A stretch of 64,000 nt of DNA from Syncephalis fuscata (Eukaryota; Zoopagomycota; Zoopagomycetes; Zoopagales; Piptocephalidaceae). The position numbers and the translations under genes are program-made. Position 1 is the first letter of the stretch. The number at the start of each line of letters is the position of its first letter. Shown in pieces: positions 1 through 12,170 of the stretch. Below the pieces are notes generated by a model. That model searched no databases. It was not told where the DNA came from and was given only the letters and a program-made list of their open reading frames with translations. The stretch covers positions 248,001-312,000 of the forward strand of contig JAHLTZ010000022.1 in NCBI GenBank assembly GCA_025786725.1, in the 5' to 3' direction.

Positions 1-17
1 ATTTATTAACATGCTGT

Positions 18-920
18 CTAACGTATACATGACTGTGAAAGACATTCAATAGAGGTGTAGGGAACAGTATTGGGATCCAGTGATGTATCTCTGTAGATTG
101 AATAGTGAGTTGAGTCTATTAAAAAGTAACTATTATAACTTACTCGGATGGTGTATAAATACGAACTTCTCTAAAATGTGAATCTTTACCATTTTGATGA
201 TTAGCTAATACGGCCAACTGAACAATATGAGCTCGTAACAATGTTTTCTCTCTATCATATTAATGTTATTTACACGGCTATTAAGGCTATTCACGCTATT
301 TTAACTTACTCGTTATTTGTATTGCGTAATGGAATGTTGACCCATCCAACGGGTTTATCAAGACTAATAAGATACATTTCCTATTAAAAGTATAAATACG
401 TTATAATACGATGTAAAATTACTTACTGATAGCTCATTGGGTCCACCACCAGCACGGATGGATATTTTGTGCGGTGTATAACTTTCATCCTCGGCAAATG
501 ATACATAAAATGATAATTGCTAATTATAGTATAGTATAGTATATTAATCACTCATTACTTTAGTATATCTAATAGTGCCACTTACTGCTAGGGTAAGAAG
601 ACGTGGAAATTGCATCGTAATTGTGTGTGGTGCTGGTTGTGGTGCATCCGATCTTATTATGACATGAGTAACCAATATATAATAAACTAACGACTACTAT
701 TACTTACTGCCAAAATGTTTCCAAATCACCGTTACGTACATTTTCTACGCCAAAATTCCGTTTAAAACTAGATACTGACCATAATGCTAGATCACCAACT
801 TCACGTAAACCATCTTCTTGTGGTAGATCTAGTGTTAAGGTTCTATTCAGTATAAATTGACTATGAATTACAGTGTTTTCGCATTAACTTACGCGTTATT
901 GTCACGTTAATTCTCGCCAT
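18..920 (-). CDS. APC10: Anaphase-promoting complex subunit 10 (APC10/DOC1), 7 exons
   Basis: Substrate-recognition co-factor of the APC/C ubiquitin ligase. It helps the co-activator bind degron substrates and promotes processive ubiquitination. Seven exons join in frame: 920-893, 828-708, 652-586, 519-427, 380-310, 251-144 and 90-18. The product is about 186 aa, close to the 185 aa of the human protein. The DOC domain motifs are readable: REVGDLALWSVSS near residue 16, then NGDLETFWQSD, DESYTPHKISIR, GWVNIPL and LANHQNGKDSHFREVRIYTP. The protein ends in Ile-Arg, the C-terminal IR tail that in this family docks on the TPR subunit CDC27. All donors are GTAAG-type. The start is the first ATG before the DOC domain and gives a short N-terminus. 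The identification rests on the ordered motifs and is firm. Confidence 0.93.
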
Positions 921-1222
921 GACGTATATATTTATATATATCTTTATAGATATAGGTTATCGCTATAAAATAAACAAAAGCCAGGTTCCATGATACAATA
1001 ATTGCTCAACTGACATCTAAATAGTACAACGCTATTTTAATTTAAAGTGGACCGGAATAATCCGGACTGCAAACAAAAAGATAATACAGATTCAAATGTA
1101 CCCTCCCCTTTATACAACACACACCTACTTCCTCTCTTTCTTAAGGGCGTTTCTCTTTCCTCGTCTTTTTTCGTCATTTGCCATCATTCGATCGACTTTC
1201 AATACACGCGTCTACTGTAGTC

Positions 1223-1700
1223 ATGTTGTTGAGCAAAGTTTCATTGGCCGGTAATTCGATGTTGGCATCCTTGCTAAAACCATTTGCAGGTGCATTCGCG
1301 AACGCTGCCGGTTATCGTCGACTAGGTAAGCAGACAGCTGCATAGATGCATACGTGTATCGTATAGATTGCTCTACAGCGCTATTATTATCAATAATACT
1401 AGTAGACTATTTGCTAATCTATACTATATCTATTTGATAGGTCTACGATATGATGATTTATTGATTGAAGAGACGGATGCTGTCCAAGAAGCTATTCGCC
1501 GCTTGCCAGAGGAAGAGCAATTGGCGCGTGCCTATCGATTCCGTCGCGCTTTCCAACTCTCACTGCAGCACAGTGAGTTGCCAAAAGCTGAGTGGACCAA
1601 ACCCGAGGAGGATATTAGATATTTGTCGCCGGTCGTTGAACAAGTAGAGCGCGAATTCGCCGAACGTAAAGCATTCGACTCTATGGTTATCCGCAAATAA
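1223..1700 (+). CDS. QCR7: Cytochrome b-c1 complex subunit 7 (QCR7), 2 exons
   Basis: Matrix-side 14-kDa subunit of mitochondrial respiratory complex III (ubiquinol-cytochrome c reductase). Exon 1 is 1223-1325 and exon 2 is 1441-1700. A phase-1 GTAAGC...TAG intron splits the Gly codon of YRRLGLRYDDLL. The product is 120 aa, the usual family length (about 110-127). Diagnostic motifs are LGLRYDDLLIEE, VQEAIRRLPEEE, ARAYRFRRAFQLS, LPKAEWTKPEEDIRYLSP and an acidic/basic helical C-terminus. The start ATG follows a pyrimidine-rich leader (1110-1200). The gene is divergent from APC10, with about 300 bp shared between the start codons. Confidence 0.93.
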
Positions 1701-1930
1701 TAGATGATATTGTAAATTATACTAAATACAGTATCATTTCTACACTATTCTTGTTTGTGGCTAACATCGCCGTCATTATTGCACTTACTGTTATTGTTGT
1801 TGTTGCTCTTCTCCCTTTATACAAATATCATTTAAACACAATCATAAACATGAACAAGTATTTGATTGCACAATATATTTATATTTATATATATAAATGT
1901 TATCTGTATGCATACACTCATATGAATATT

Positions 1931-4900
1931 TTAATGCCATCGTGCCAATGTTTCGATCAACGATACAACTTCTTCTAGACTAGCATTTAGTGGGCGAATA
2001 CCACTTTCTTCCTGATCACTTAATGATAATGAGTCTTCATTGGATAGTATAGATAATTGACTATACTGTTGTTGTTGTTGTTGTTGACTATTAGCCTGCG
2101 ATAACTCGACTCTACCCTCGATGATAGCCAATTGATCTTGCTTTGAAAGATGTAGGAATTGTTCAACTAGATCACCATCAATAACACCATTGGCTTCTTT
2201 TTCTTGTCGTTCATCTTGATAAGATCGCCATCTAGTATAATTGAATTAAATGCTAGGATCAAATTAATGAATTGAATGGTTATACTTACACTGAGTGATC
2301 TATATCACCTGGCATAACAATAAATTGATTGACATTACGTGATAGCTGTTCAAGTAATGTATATTGCTGTTTTGTCAATGGTATGACCATACCAATCATA
2401 CCAGCCACCGTACCAAATAGTTGAACAGAAGGCAAATTAGTTGTATCTGGTAGCCACATCGCCAATGAGCCTATTAGACTATTAGTCAATGGATACTATT
2501 AGATATTGCTGTCAATAGTTACCAGAACAGAACCGATTGATTTGATCTCCTAAATGGAATTCACCAATACCTTCAAGTCGTTCTCGTATCGCTTCATCCG
2601 GTTCATCATTACGATATTTTAATGTATACAAGTTGTAACAACAATCAGCTGCTAACATGACATCATCATTCATCATAGTTAGTGTAGATATCCAGTGAGT
2701 GTCATAATCCTGGGCAAGCACGTCAAATTTCTGTTGATCAGCCACATAGCGTAATAATGCTACACTTCTTAATAAATCGCCGACTGCTACAAAATCACCA
2801 CGTATTGAACAACGCACACAATTTGTTTGTAGACGTTCGTTGGTCACTTGTTTAAGAAGCATTGGCATTTTTATATCGGTGTTATCATTGCTTTGTAGAT
2901 CATAGAGACAAACCTATTAAAAAGCATCACATTAATAGTTATTATTATTATTATTTTTTGTTGTTGTTGTTGTTAATACTTACTCGATTGCTAATACAGG
3001 CTAGTAATAGACCATTAAATGCCGTTAACTGGAATACACCACCTGGTACACGTAATTCGGCCGTTAATACAAGTTTCTTACGATCTTCAATACTGAATAC
3101 AAGTAGACGTCCATCTGTGTGTTCCTCATGCATATCACCGTCATAGGTAATACCCGTGCCAACTACAAAGTAAGCTTGGTTCTGTTGACTGGCAAATTTG
3201 ACTATTGAAATTGTTTCAACTAGTTCAGATTCGTTCATTCTAAATTGATCAAGCACTAAATAAATAATATATAAATTAATTAGTTAGTTATTCATCTATT
3301 TATAGCAATTATTCCATTAAATGTATGTCACTTACTATCAAATGTATGTATATCTAATAAACGGAAATAAGATCGCTCTTCATCCCGTGACTCAACAAAT
3401 GCATTCTCAAGATCCATGGCATCTCTCGGAATAGGATCTGTACGAATAGTAAGTACACCGAGTAGTTCTTCTTCAGCATAGTAGCACAATCGACGTGGCA
3501 TTTCTTTTAAAGGAACACTGCGAATATGTAACTTGCGTATACCATCAACTGCGCCAATCATAATACCATTAGCATTAACAATGGCTAAACAATTTGGATA
3601 TGCCCGCGAATGGAATGAACATAACATTTTTGTTTCCTATACTTTAACATTGGCAAGCATATTCATGGTAATCTAAAGTAATCACCTACCTTTAGATTGA
3701 CACCAGCAAATACCAAACGTTGTCGTTCACTATAAATGATAGCGGGTCTGTCCGATGCTGCAAATACATGTCGAGCACCATCACTCGCTTCAAATGATCC
3801 CAGTATAATAGATCGTGTACCAAGTGTATTCTGTACACGATCAGTAAGCTGACCAGTTTCTGGATGACAGGTCATAGTAATTAACTGTCCATCACCTATC
3901 ATAATATATACATGTTAGTATTAAATACTAAACACTAAATTTCTAGCTATTATAACACGTACCCATACCAACCATGGCATAGAGACGACCATCTAGCCAG
4001 GTTAATAATACAGAACGAGGAGTAATACTTGATGACAAGTGTTCACGGGCTATTTGTTGCCAGTCTGCCAACTTGTATACAAGTAGACTATTGTCAGTCC
4101 ATAGACCAATGGCTAACAAAGCAGCTTGATGCATTGTCTGTTCATCAGTAAACTGTAGACTAAGACAAGCTACTTCATAGCCTAGATCCTTTGTTCTATT
4201 CACCTTTAATCAATATATATATATATATATAACCACTTTAATTGCACTTACTTTATTTCTACTAATGTTTGATCTTTTAGTTCAAAATAGTGTATTAAAC
4301 CACCGGCTAGTGCTACAACCACTTGAGATCGATTGCCACATGCCACGGTAATACGTGGTATGACACTGGTATCAGTACCACCACCACTACTATTGCTTAA
4401 TGAAGGTGTCCATTTAAATACACGTTTGCCCTCGGATAGTGTTAATAATTGGATATCATACGGTGTAACCTATACAGTTATTGTTATTATTAATATCTAT
4501 TATATTGCTATAATCACCTGTATTAATAACTGTCCCTTCATATTGCCTGTATAAAGTGTTGGTTGATCAAATTGATAATCGCCCATTGTATCAAGTTCAG
4601 CCATTTCTTGATCTTCATCAAGCTTTAAAATACGTGTCTCATTCATAAATGAAAGAATCATCATTTCTTCCCATCTTAAATATATACATAAATAGATAAA
4701 TAAATAGATAAATACGACTATTTAAACGTATTACTTACTTCTCCTCCTCTACACTGCATATAGACCATATTCCTGTAATATCTGGCAGATCTAATAGGGC
4801 ATGTTTTGTTAAACCAACACCATTTCTAACTATTCTTAAAGATCCATGTTGGAATCCGCCCGAACAAGTAATTACGCAATCCTGGCATTATTATTGTTAT

Positions 4901-6570
4901 TATTGACCATAATAAATTAGATATGAATGTAACATTAACTACTAGATTACCTGTCCTTGTAACCCTTGTTGAATTGCACACATATCGGTAATAGGGGCAA
5001 TATTTGGATAGTGCTCCATTACTTCAAGAAAATCATCAGGCCCACTAGGCTTTGATTTAATACGTATTAATTGAGAATCACCCAAATGAGATCCAATATA
5101 AATGTATCGATTATCAAGATAGGTCACCGTGGTTGGAATAGATATTTGACCCAATGGTTTTAATTCAAGCTGTTTAACAACTGAATTTTGATCAGATATT
5201 ACAAGCAGCATAAATAGATGTCCATAATGATCACCAAGTAATATTCGAGATCCATTAGCATCAATTAGTCCATAGCTAGCATAGATTTAGATAAATATAA
5301 TGTGTATATACTATAATGACTGTATTTACCATTGTATATTGGAAGGTACACGTTCTGTACTATCAATATGTTGATTATTGTCATTGGCATAGGTAATTTT
5401 CGTCATACCCAGAATTAATACACCACCTATATATATACATATATATAATACATTATAGTACATTGTATTAGTTGTTAATGTAATAGCTATAACTATGGTA
5501 TTGATACTGACCCATAGGCAATGGAACTGGAACAAGTAGTGTGGCACCAGGATCGACATTACCACATGACCATGGACCGGCAACTAATTCTTGTTCTCCC
5601 ATATTGATACGGTATGTTTTAAGATGTCGTGAAAAGTGAGCATCTTGATAGAGTACGGCTAGTAGTGGCTGATCACTCTCTGTATGAAGAAATGCTATAT
5701 CAACAACAAGCAATTCTTCCAAACTAATAAACGTGTGTGTATAAAAGTGTGTGTGTGTGTGTGTGTGTGTATTAGTTAATTTCATAATATTTAAATCATT
5801 TATATAATAAATACCTTATATTGCAAGCCTCGCCTAATAATTGATTTGAATGATCTAATAATAATGTTATTATTAATATTGATATAGTTAATTTACTAAT
5901 TATAAAGTAGTTATATTATAATTAGCCTTTTATTTCTTACCTTTTTTCTTATCCTCGTCTATAGACATATCATTTAAGGTCATTGATGCAACACTTGTTG
6001 TTTTAATAGATGCATCTTGATGGATTGGTGTTATATTGATCATGCCTTGATACAATAGACTGGCTATAACTCGGCCAGTTGGATCAATTAAAATACGCTG
6101 TCCTTGTTCAACTGGTCGACCAACTCGTTCACGTAGACTGCCATGAATAATGGTGGCCACTTTCTGCTCTACCGGGTCATAGGCCAGTACGCCTATTTGA
6201 TATTTCTCCGTTGTAAATAGTAATAGTTCCGTATCATAGTTCTAATAAACATAATAGTCATGTGGTTATTAGTGACGCTCCAATCACCTAATTCATAACT
6301 AACTTTGGCCCGGAATAGATTAAGTGAAGCCAGTCGGCCATAAATGCTAAAGTCAAGTCGTGAAGTCAATCCGTCTGCTGTAAGTTGGTAGACTTCAATG
6401 CGCGTAGTTCGTCTATATACTATAGTTAGAATTCAACAGTACATACGACACTGACAATAGTGGCATTACCCAATAATCAAGTTAGTGTCATGAGGTCCAG
6501 TAAAGTTACCCCGTACTGAAAACAAAGTAGTTGTGGCCGGCTGTGCGGTCACTACGTAGTTATACGCCAT
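1931..6570 (-). CDS. DDB1: DNA damage-binding protein 1 (DDB1/CPSF-A family), about 15 exons
   Basis: Adaptor of CUL4-type ubiquitin ligases built from three WD-like beta-propellers (MMS1_N and CPSF_A regions). The start is ATG at 6570, encoding MAYNYVVTAQP, the DDB1 N-terminus. Family motifs follow in order: GNFTGPHDTNLIIG, RVGRPVEQGQRILIDPTGR (6100 region), AVLYQDAHFSRHLKTY, LTYLDN-like TYLDNRYIYIGSHLGDSQL (about 5100) and PITDMCAIQQGLQGQ. The C-terminal exon (1931 to about 2235) ends LEEVVSLIETLARWH, matching the DDB1 ending. The gene is cut by many 50-70 nt introns with CTTAC/CTAAC donors on the minus strand; exon edges are approximate. A poly-Gln stretch encoded near 2070-2095 lies in the last exon and is not typical of the family. 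I saw no frame break. Confidence 0.9.
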
Positions 6571-7267
6571 AAAGATTGAATAAAAGAGAAACGATACAAG
6601 TAGAGAGTAGAGTAGAGTAGAGAAATTTAATAAGATAGACAGAAATAATTAATGGGCCATATAATATATACAGGATGATGCAACGCTAACTAATTGCCAA
6701 TTAGCACTCATTTAGAATAATGTTGTAATAAATTTTATATAATAAAGCATTGACCACTTTACACGAATACCAACAACAGTAACATTAATACACTGTAACA
6801 ACCAATCATTCAAACATATATACTTTAATGAATAGCATCAGTATTATTATTACCACTACTCATATGACTATTGATAGCATAGTCAAAGCAAGTGTATAAA
6901 GTTACCAATCATTGTAATGGATACAGGGAAGAAGAAAGCGCAAAATGTCGACAACTGGTCTTTTCCCAAAGAATAGAGGAAAAACGGAATGAATAGACGC
7001 ACAAAGAAAAAGACCAGAAAAAGAAACTAAGCAGGTAAGCTTAACAAATGGATAAGAAAGAAGCAAACGTCAAATATCGGTGTTGGTGTCATTATACGCA
7101 AGTAGAGTAATAAAGACAATGACTAAATCATTGTCTATAATCTACTATTGCGTATGCCACACTAGTCAGAATGTTTCATGACTATAGTTCGTTAATAAGT
7201 ATAAGTTTGTAAATGTATGAAATGTGATGACTAGAATGTACTACACACACACACACACGACAACTAC
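6571..7267. other. Intergenic between DDB1 and the F-box/LRR gene
   Basis: Lies upstream of DDB1 and downstream of the F-box gene, both on the minus strand. A short GTAGA-type tandem run occurs at about 6600-6625 and an (AC)n run at about 7241-7258. No coding or RNA gene was recognised. Confidence 0.5.
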
Positions 7268-9628
7268 TTATGATAGATCGCTTTCTAATGGCAATACCCC
7301 CGGCTGGCTGATTACTACGCCAGGATAGAGAATATCGCACTCGCGTATACAGGCTCGACTAACGCCGGAACAACCATTAACGCTTAGCCAGCGGAGTCGT
7401 GGCAGACGGTTAGCAGCATCACGTACTGTAACATTGGAAACGCCGTTACAATAAGCTACACCCAAAATACGTAGATTGGTACAGCCATCAATGATGGAGG
7501 CAATACCTGCATCGGCAATGCCGTTACAGCAAGTAAGATCAAGACTACGTAGTTGAGGACAGTTACGAGCAATTTCAGCACATCCAAAATCAGATACCTG
7601 TGCATTCCATGCCACCGATAGTCTTAATAAACGTGGACAATGTTTAGCAATCTTAGAAATGACAATATCAGTACGGCCACCGCCTGCCAAATTCAAATAC
7701 GTAAGATTTGCTAAAAGTGGCGCCATTCGTTGAAGATCATAGTTGCGCGCACCTTTACAGAAGCCTAGATCAAGTTCTCGTAGCGAGCCTTGTAAATAAG
7801 GAGCAGCACGAGTTAGTTGATGCGATAGGTCAGGTGCACATCGGTGCTGTTCATCCATAGAGGCCAAATCTAAGCGTTGTACTAATTGAGCATAGGCATT
7901 GGGCTTTCTATCGCTATTATCATTGCTGTTGGATCGTGTTAAAGCAATGGCCAGCGTTGAATTGGTATCGTCACTTGACTTTGATGCAGATTCTTCGTTG
8001 GAAATGGTATTGACCAAACGTTTAAATGCTGCCAATGTATTAAGTGGTGGGGATCGATAGAGCGCATAAGATGTTAGCATGTGCCAGCGACGTGATACTT
8101 GCACACAGTGGTGAAGCGATGTATTGGGCAAATAGCTTAAAATGACCAGCATCACTTCTACCGGACAACGATCAATAGGTGCCAATGAGCTAATAAAAGC
8201 AGCTTCGTCGTTTTCTACTGTCGTTGGCTGTGTACAAGCATTTGCCGTCTTAACCAATAGTGCTGTTTCATTCAATTCATTTGTTGCTACTTGATTCATT
8301 TGACCATTCACGATAGAAATCATTGCAGGTGGCATACTAATCGGCTCAACCTGCGCCAATACCGACTTGCCTTTTTCCTTCAAGTCATTCATCGCTGGAC
8401 TGCTGCCATTTGATTGAAGCCCATTTTCACGTGTTAACATCTCGCGTGCAGCGACCGATGCCGATATAGCATGAGCCAGTAGATCCTGGCTCGAATGGAA
8501 CGCGTTGTATGCTGGAGACAATGCCGGTGAATGGGCAGGTGAAAAGCTAAATGATGAAAATGTTTGCGAACTATTACTAAGTGTCGATTTGTGTCGGGGA
8601 CGGGTGGGTGCAGAAGGCGATGCCAGCATGCCTCCTGCTAGTGGCGTACGAGGTGTTGCGCTACCACTTTGAAAGAATGCCGATTGGGGCGTACCATGAC
8701 CGCCAAAATCCAATGCATAATAGGTGGGTGATGGGCAGATTGGATGACGATAGGTTGGCATTTGTTCTGTTTCGTTAATGTTCAATGGATTCGGTGCAAA
8801 GTTAACGGTTGCTGTCAATGGATTCGCAGATGTTGCTGACATGTCCATTACGCTGTTGGATCGGGTACTAGTGCTCACCAGTCCAGCTGTCTGAGGCTGC
8901 ATAATAGGTGATCGGCGCAAGAACTGTGTATTGATAGTTGGTGGCAATACACCGTTATTTTGGCCGCGGTGGCGAGCTGAAGTAATGCCGGTTGATTCGT
9001 ATTTGCGTCCATGTTTGTGTCCACATTCGTGTTCGTTTATACTACCTTGTTTTTGAGATGATGTTGAATCTTCTATATCAGGTTTAGTCTCCAAACTGTG
9101 TTGACTGTTAGATGATGGATTTCTGGTTAATCGAGGTGTCATTTCTCGATCATCGATTGTGTTACTGCGTATAGATGACCTTACTGAGTTAGATCCTGTT
9201 GTTGTTGTGTTGCTGTTGCTGCTGCTGCTACCCACACAAGAAGTAATCATGTCATCTTGCGCATGAATAGGTAATGTGTTTGATTCATTAGATGACGATA
9301 GCGTTGATATACTAGATCCTACACCGTTACTATTCACTGGTGTGGATGATGTAGTGGCAATATGACCATTGCTACCGGTAGCAACTGCCGATGTGGTGGC
9401 ATTTGATCCCGTTGACGTTGAAGAAGAAGAAGGTGCATTGTCAAGTTCAAAATCATCCTTGGTTTTCCTACGACGAGATACTTTTCGTTCAAGGTCCAGT
9501 GTGATATCTGGCTGTCGGATATTCTTTCTTGATGCAAGAGAAGCAGGAGACGCCGAATTGGATATGTATCCGGTATTGCTACTGGATGCCGACGTGTGTA
9601 CGACGGTGCCTGTTCCTCGTGAATCCAT
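7268..9628 (-). CDS. F-box and leucine-rich-repeat protein (FBXL/AMN1-like)
   Basis: Probable substrate receptor of an SCF ubiquitin ligase. Single exon of 786 aa when read from the ATG at 9628 (MDSRGTGTVVHTS). The frame stays open to an ATG at 10006, but that extension is hydrophobic and cysteine-rich and looks like read-through of the leader. The first about 470 residues are low-complexity, rich in Ser/Thr/Asn. An F-box follows at about 480-530 (DRCPVEVMLVILSYLP, then VSRRWHMLTSYALYRSP). Cysteine-containing LRRs run from about 610 to 770 (LRELDLGFCKGA, LTYLNLAGGGRTD, LLRLSVAWNAQVSDFGC, LRSLDLTCCNGIADAG). F-box binding to Skp1 and LRR binding to substrate are known for the family; the substrate here is unknown. 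Confidence 0.85.
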   Translation of the reverse strand: MDSRGTGTVVHTSASSSNTGYISNSASPASLASRKNIRQPDITLDLERKVSRRRKTKDDFELDNAPSSSSTSTGSNATTSAVATGSNGHIATTSSTPVNSNGVGSSISTLSSSNESNTLPIHAQDDMITSCVGSSSSNSNTTTTGSNSVRSSIRSNTIDDREMTPRLTRNPSSNSQHSLETKPDIEDSTSSQKQGSINEHECGHKHGRKYESTGITSARHRGQNNGVLPPTINTQFLRRSPIMQPQTAGLVSTSTRSNSVMDMSATSANPLTATVNFAPNPLNINETEQMPTYRHPICPSPTYYALDFGGHGTPQSAFFQSGSATPRTPLAGGMLASPSAPTRPRHKSTLSNSSQTFSSFSFSPAHSPALSPAYNAFHSSQDLLAHAISASVAAREMLTRENGLQSNGSSPAMNDLKEKGKSVLAQVEPISMPPAMISIVNGQMNQVATNELNETALLVKTANACTQPTTVENDEAAFISSLAPIDRCPVEVMLVILSYLPNTSLHHCVQVSRRWHMLTSYALYRSPPLNTLAAFKRLVNTISNEESASKSSDDTNSTLAIALTRSNSNDNSDRKPNAYAQLVQRLDLASMDEQHRCAPDLSHQLTRAAPYLQGSLRELDLGFCKGARNYDLQRMAPLLANLTYLNLAGGGRTDIVISKIAKHCPRLLRLSVAWNAQVSDFGCAEIARNCPQLRSLDLTCCNGIADAGIASIIDGCTNLRILGVAYCNGVSNVTVRDAANRLPRLRWLSVNGCSGVSRACIRECDILYPGVVISQPGVLPLESDLS

Positions 9629-12170
9629 AGTAAAAATGTTATACTGATTGGTGATAATGGCGATATAGGTGACGTTAATAACTCTATGCGTATGTAAATA
9701 AACGACGTAGCACAAGGGAAGCGTTAGATTTGAGGTTAAGGAATAGCAATGATATGCGAGACGAACTGTATGCAAAATAAGGAAAATGGGATTTAAAAAG
9801 CAACGAAGCGATCTTATAAATATAAGACGGGTAATAGCTGCATCACAGATCAAAACAATGTGTAGGACTACGTCCATAAATACAATCATAAATAAACAAG
9901 AAAACTTGAATTGTGTATCAGGTCGGGGTAGGCATGTATAACTCGATAGTAACACGCCACCCAAACATAATACAAATGTGATACATTTGTCACATGTCCG
10001 CACCATTATAATGTAGGAGCCGTGTCGTGGCGACTACTCGAGTCATTGAAACAACACAATGATATACATAGACGTATGCTCATTGGTAGATGGCTATTTG
10101 TTACAGTTTAAAGCATTATATTGCATTAGTGGAAATTCACCCCATGATTGCAATGACAGGTACACCACAAAACATACACGAAAAGGCCAAGTGGCCTGTT
10201 AAATCAGTCCTGATGCTCATTAAAATGCAGGTACGATGTAGCAAGTGGCTAAATTCTATATCCATACAACTGACTTACAAGCTACAAGCCTATATTATGA
10301 CGGCAATAGTAATAACACAGTAATAGTAGCACCGCCAATATAAATGCCTATCCAACAGGCATAATTAGTAATATTCTTTGCTAGTATAGCTGCCTATACC
10401 TTGAACACGCCTATACTTTATTGGCCTTACTATAGACGGCGTTCAAGGAATAGGCAGCTATACTAGCCATGAACATTCCCAATCAGCTAGCAACGTCTAT
10501 TTGGTAGGAATTCATATAGATGATGGCAATTCCACTGTATGCAATCCACAATATATGCATTACCAACTCTACTATTACCTACCTTGCTATAGCCAAGCTA
10601 CACTAGAGGGACCAGTACCTAAATAGCGAGCAACGGAAAACAACAAGGGCAATGAACGCTAACTGAAGTTGGCAATAAACGGAATTCAAGGTGAGAGAGC
10701 GAGCAAACAAACAGCAACAAGTAAGGACGCCGTAAAGAAGAATAAGCGCCGAGTCAGTAAGGAGAATTGAGAAAAGAAAAGACTGGACCAAAAATGAATG
10801 AAGACCAGAAGACAGCTATAAAGGAGTGTCGTGTGACCACACTAACAAGTAGAAAGAAGAGAAGGCGGTGTGGACGAGTGTGGTGTTGTTCTTATTATTG
10901 TTGTTGTTACTATTGTTGTTACTATTGTTGTTAACGGAAGAAAAGGGAACTGCAGTGGGTGCGCATATATCCACGGCGGATTATCTTTTAAAAGGAGACG
11001 AAAGCTGCGTTGAAAAACGCGTCACTGGTCGGATACCAAGACAAGGTCAGCACAAACACAAAGATACGAACGAGGAGGAAATAGACGGTGGGTGAGCAAA
11101 CGAACGAGCAAACGAGCAAACGAGTCAACGAGCAATTAAGAGAAGAAATAAGAAAAATAGGACAGCCTTGGTGACGGCTGAATATGTATGCATATATCAG
11201 TCTGGGAAAGTAAAATAAGCGGAGATTGGCCATCACACACACACACACAGATATCCATGTGCTCGCACATAATATTAACACACACACACACACATGTTAG
11301 ACTGCAAAAGAAGAGACGCTGATCCATAAAGCAGAGTCGGAGTCATTAGTGATGTGTCGGTCTTTGCTTATTTTGGCCTGTTAAGCAAACAGTTGCCGGC
11401 CTAGCACGCACACACCTACAAATGGATTTGGTGCACTATAGTTGGCTAGCTGTAAATCTTTTAATGGTTCCCCTATTCTAATAAACCTGCTATGTGTTTG
11501 AGAAAATAAAGGAGAGCACTGATACTTCAATGCATAGACTGCACATAGATGCACTACAGTTACAGCCTAGAGTGCCGTGATCGTCATCGCAGTCGATAGA
11601 AGTGTTGTTGTTTAACAACAACGTATTATTAGTGGAAATAAACAGAGTTTAGCTTCTATAACCGCCATGTGTTCTCCTAATGCCCCAGTTTATTGTTCTT
11701 TGTTTTCTGAAGCTTTAAACAAGGTTTCAATCTATTTGTATGGTTCCATTGTAGCCGATAGCGTTTTGTGTTTTGTTTATGTGCCATATGGCACTAAAGC
11801 TTTATTGCCAATTTCAAATCAATTTCCATTATTATTATAAGGGTTATTTCAGCACTCAATACGTACAGTGCTAATTATAACTATGCTAATAAATTGGTTA
11901 GTTTATTAATTAGCAAATGTGTAATACCTATCAGTATTACAGTGATTGGCTGTTTATTGGTGGAAATCCGGTACAGACAGAATGAACGGACCTCGGCATA
12001 CGCGGTAGACTTACTTGCCGACATTATAGGCATTTCTTGCTCTACGTCAGTTTACTCATAGTCGGTACCTTCACCGCTACCACTGCTACCTGTATTCTTC
12101 TTTCCGTTTCTGCTACTTCTGCCCTGTTGACACTTTACGCTAGTTTATACGCACTAAGAATCTACTTATT
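9629..12170. other. 2.5-kb intergenic region with a long hairpin and microsatellites
   Basis: Contains the 5' flank of the F-box gene and the leader of the quinone oxidoreductase gene. It holds a long imperfect inverted repeat (10380-10467), a TTG-repeat tract (10885-10932), a GAGCAAAC-type tandem (11093-11135) and two CA tracts (about 11232-11250 and 11278-11295). Open frames here are short, low-complexity and without recognisable domains, so I do not call a gene. Confidence 0.5.
10380..10467. repeat. Long imperfect inverted repeat (hairpin)
   Basis: The left arm 10380-10411 and right arm 10438-10467 are reverse complements over about 30 nt, with one mismatch and a 2-nt bulge. They enclose a 26-nt loop (10412-10437). 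The outer ends read GCTAGTATAGCTGCCTAT on each strand. Perfect pairing over 18 outer bases makes chance unlikely. It could be a small foldback element or a structured RNA; there is no obvious target-site duplication. Confidence 0.8.

Noticed and set aside
9629-10006. N-terminal extension of the F-box/LRR protein
   Set aside because: Open but hydrophobic and compositionally unlike the protein. The ATG at 9628 starts the Ser/Thr-rich region typical of the rest.
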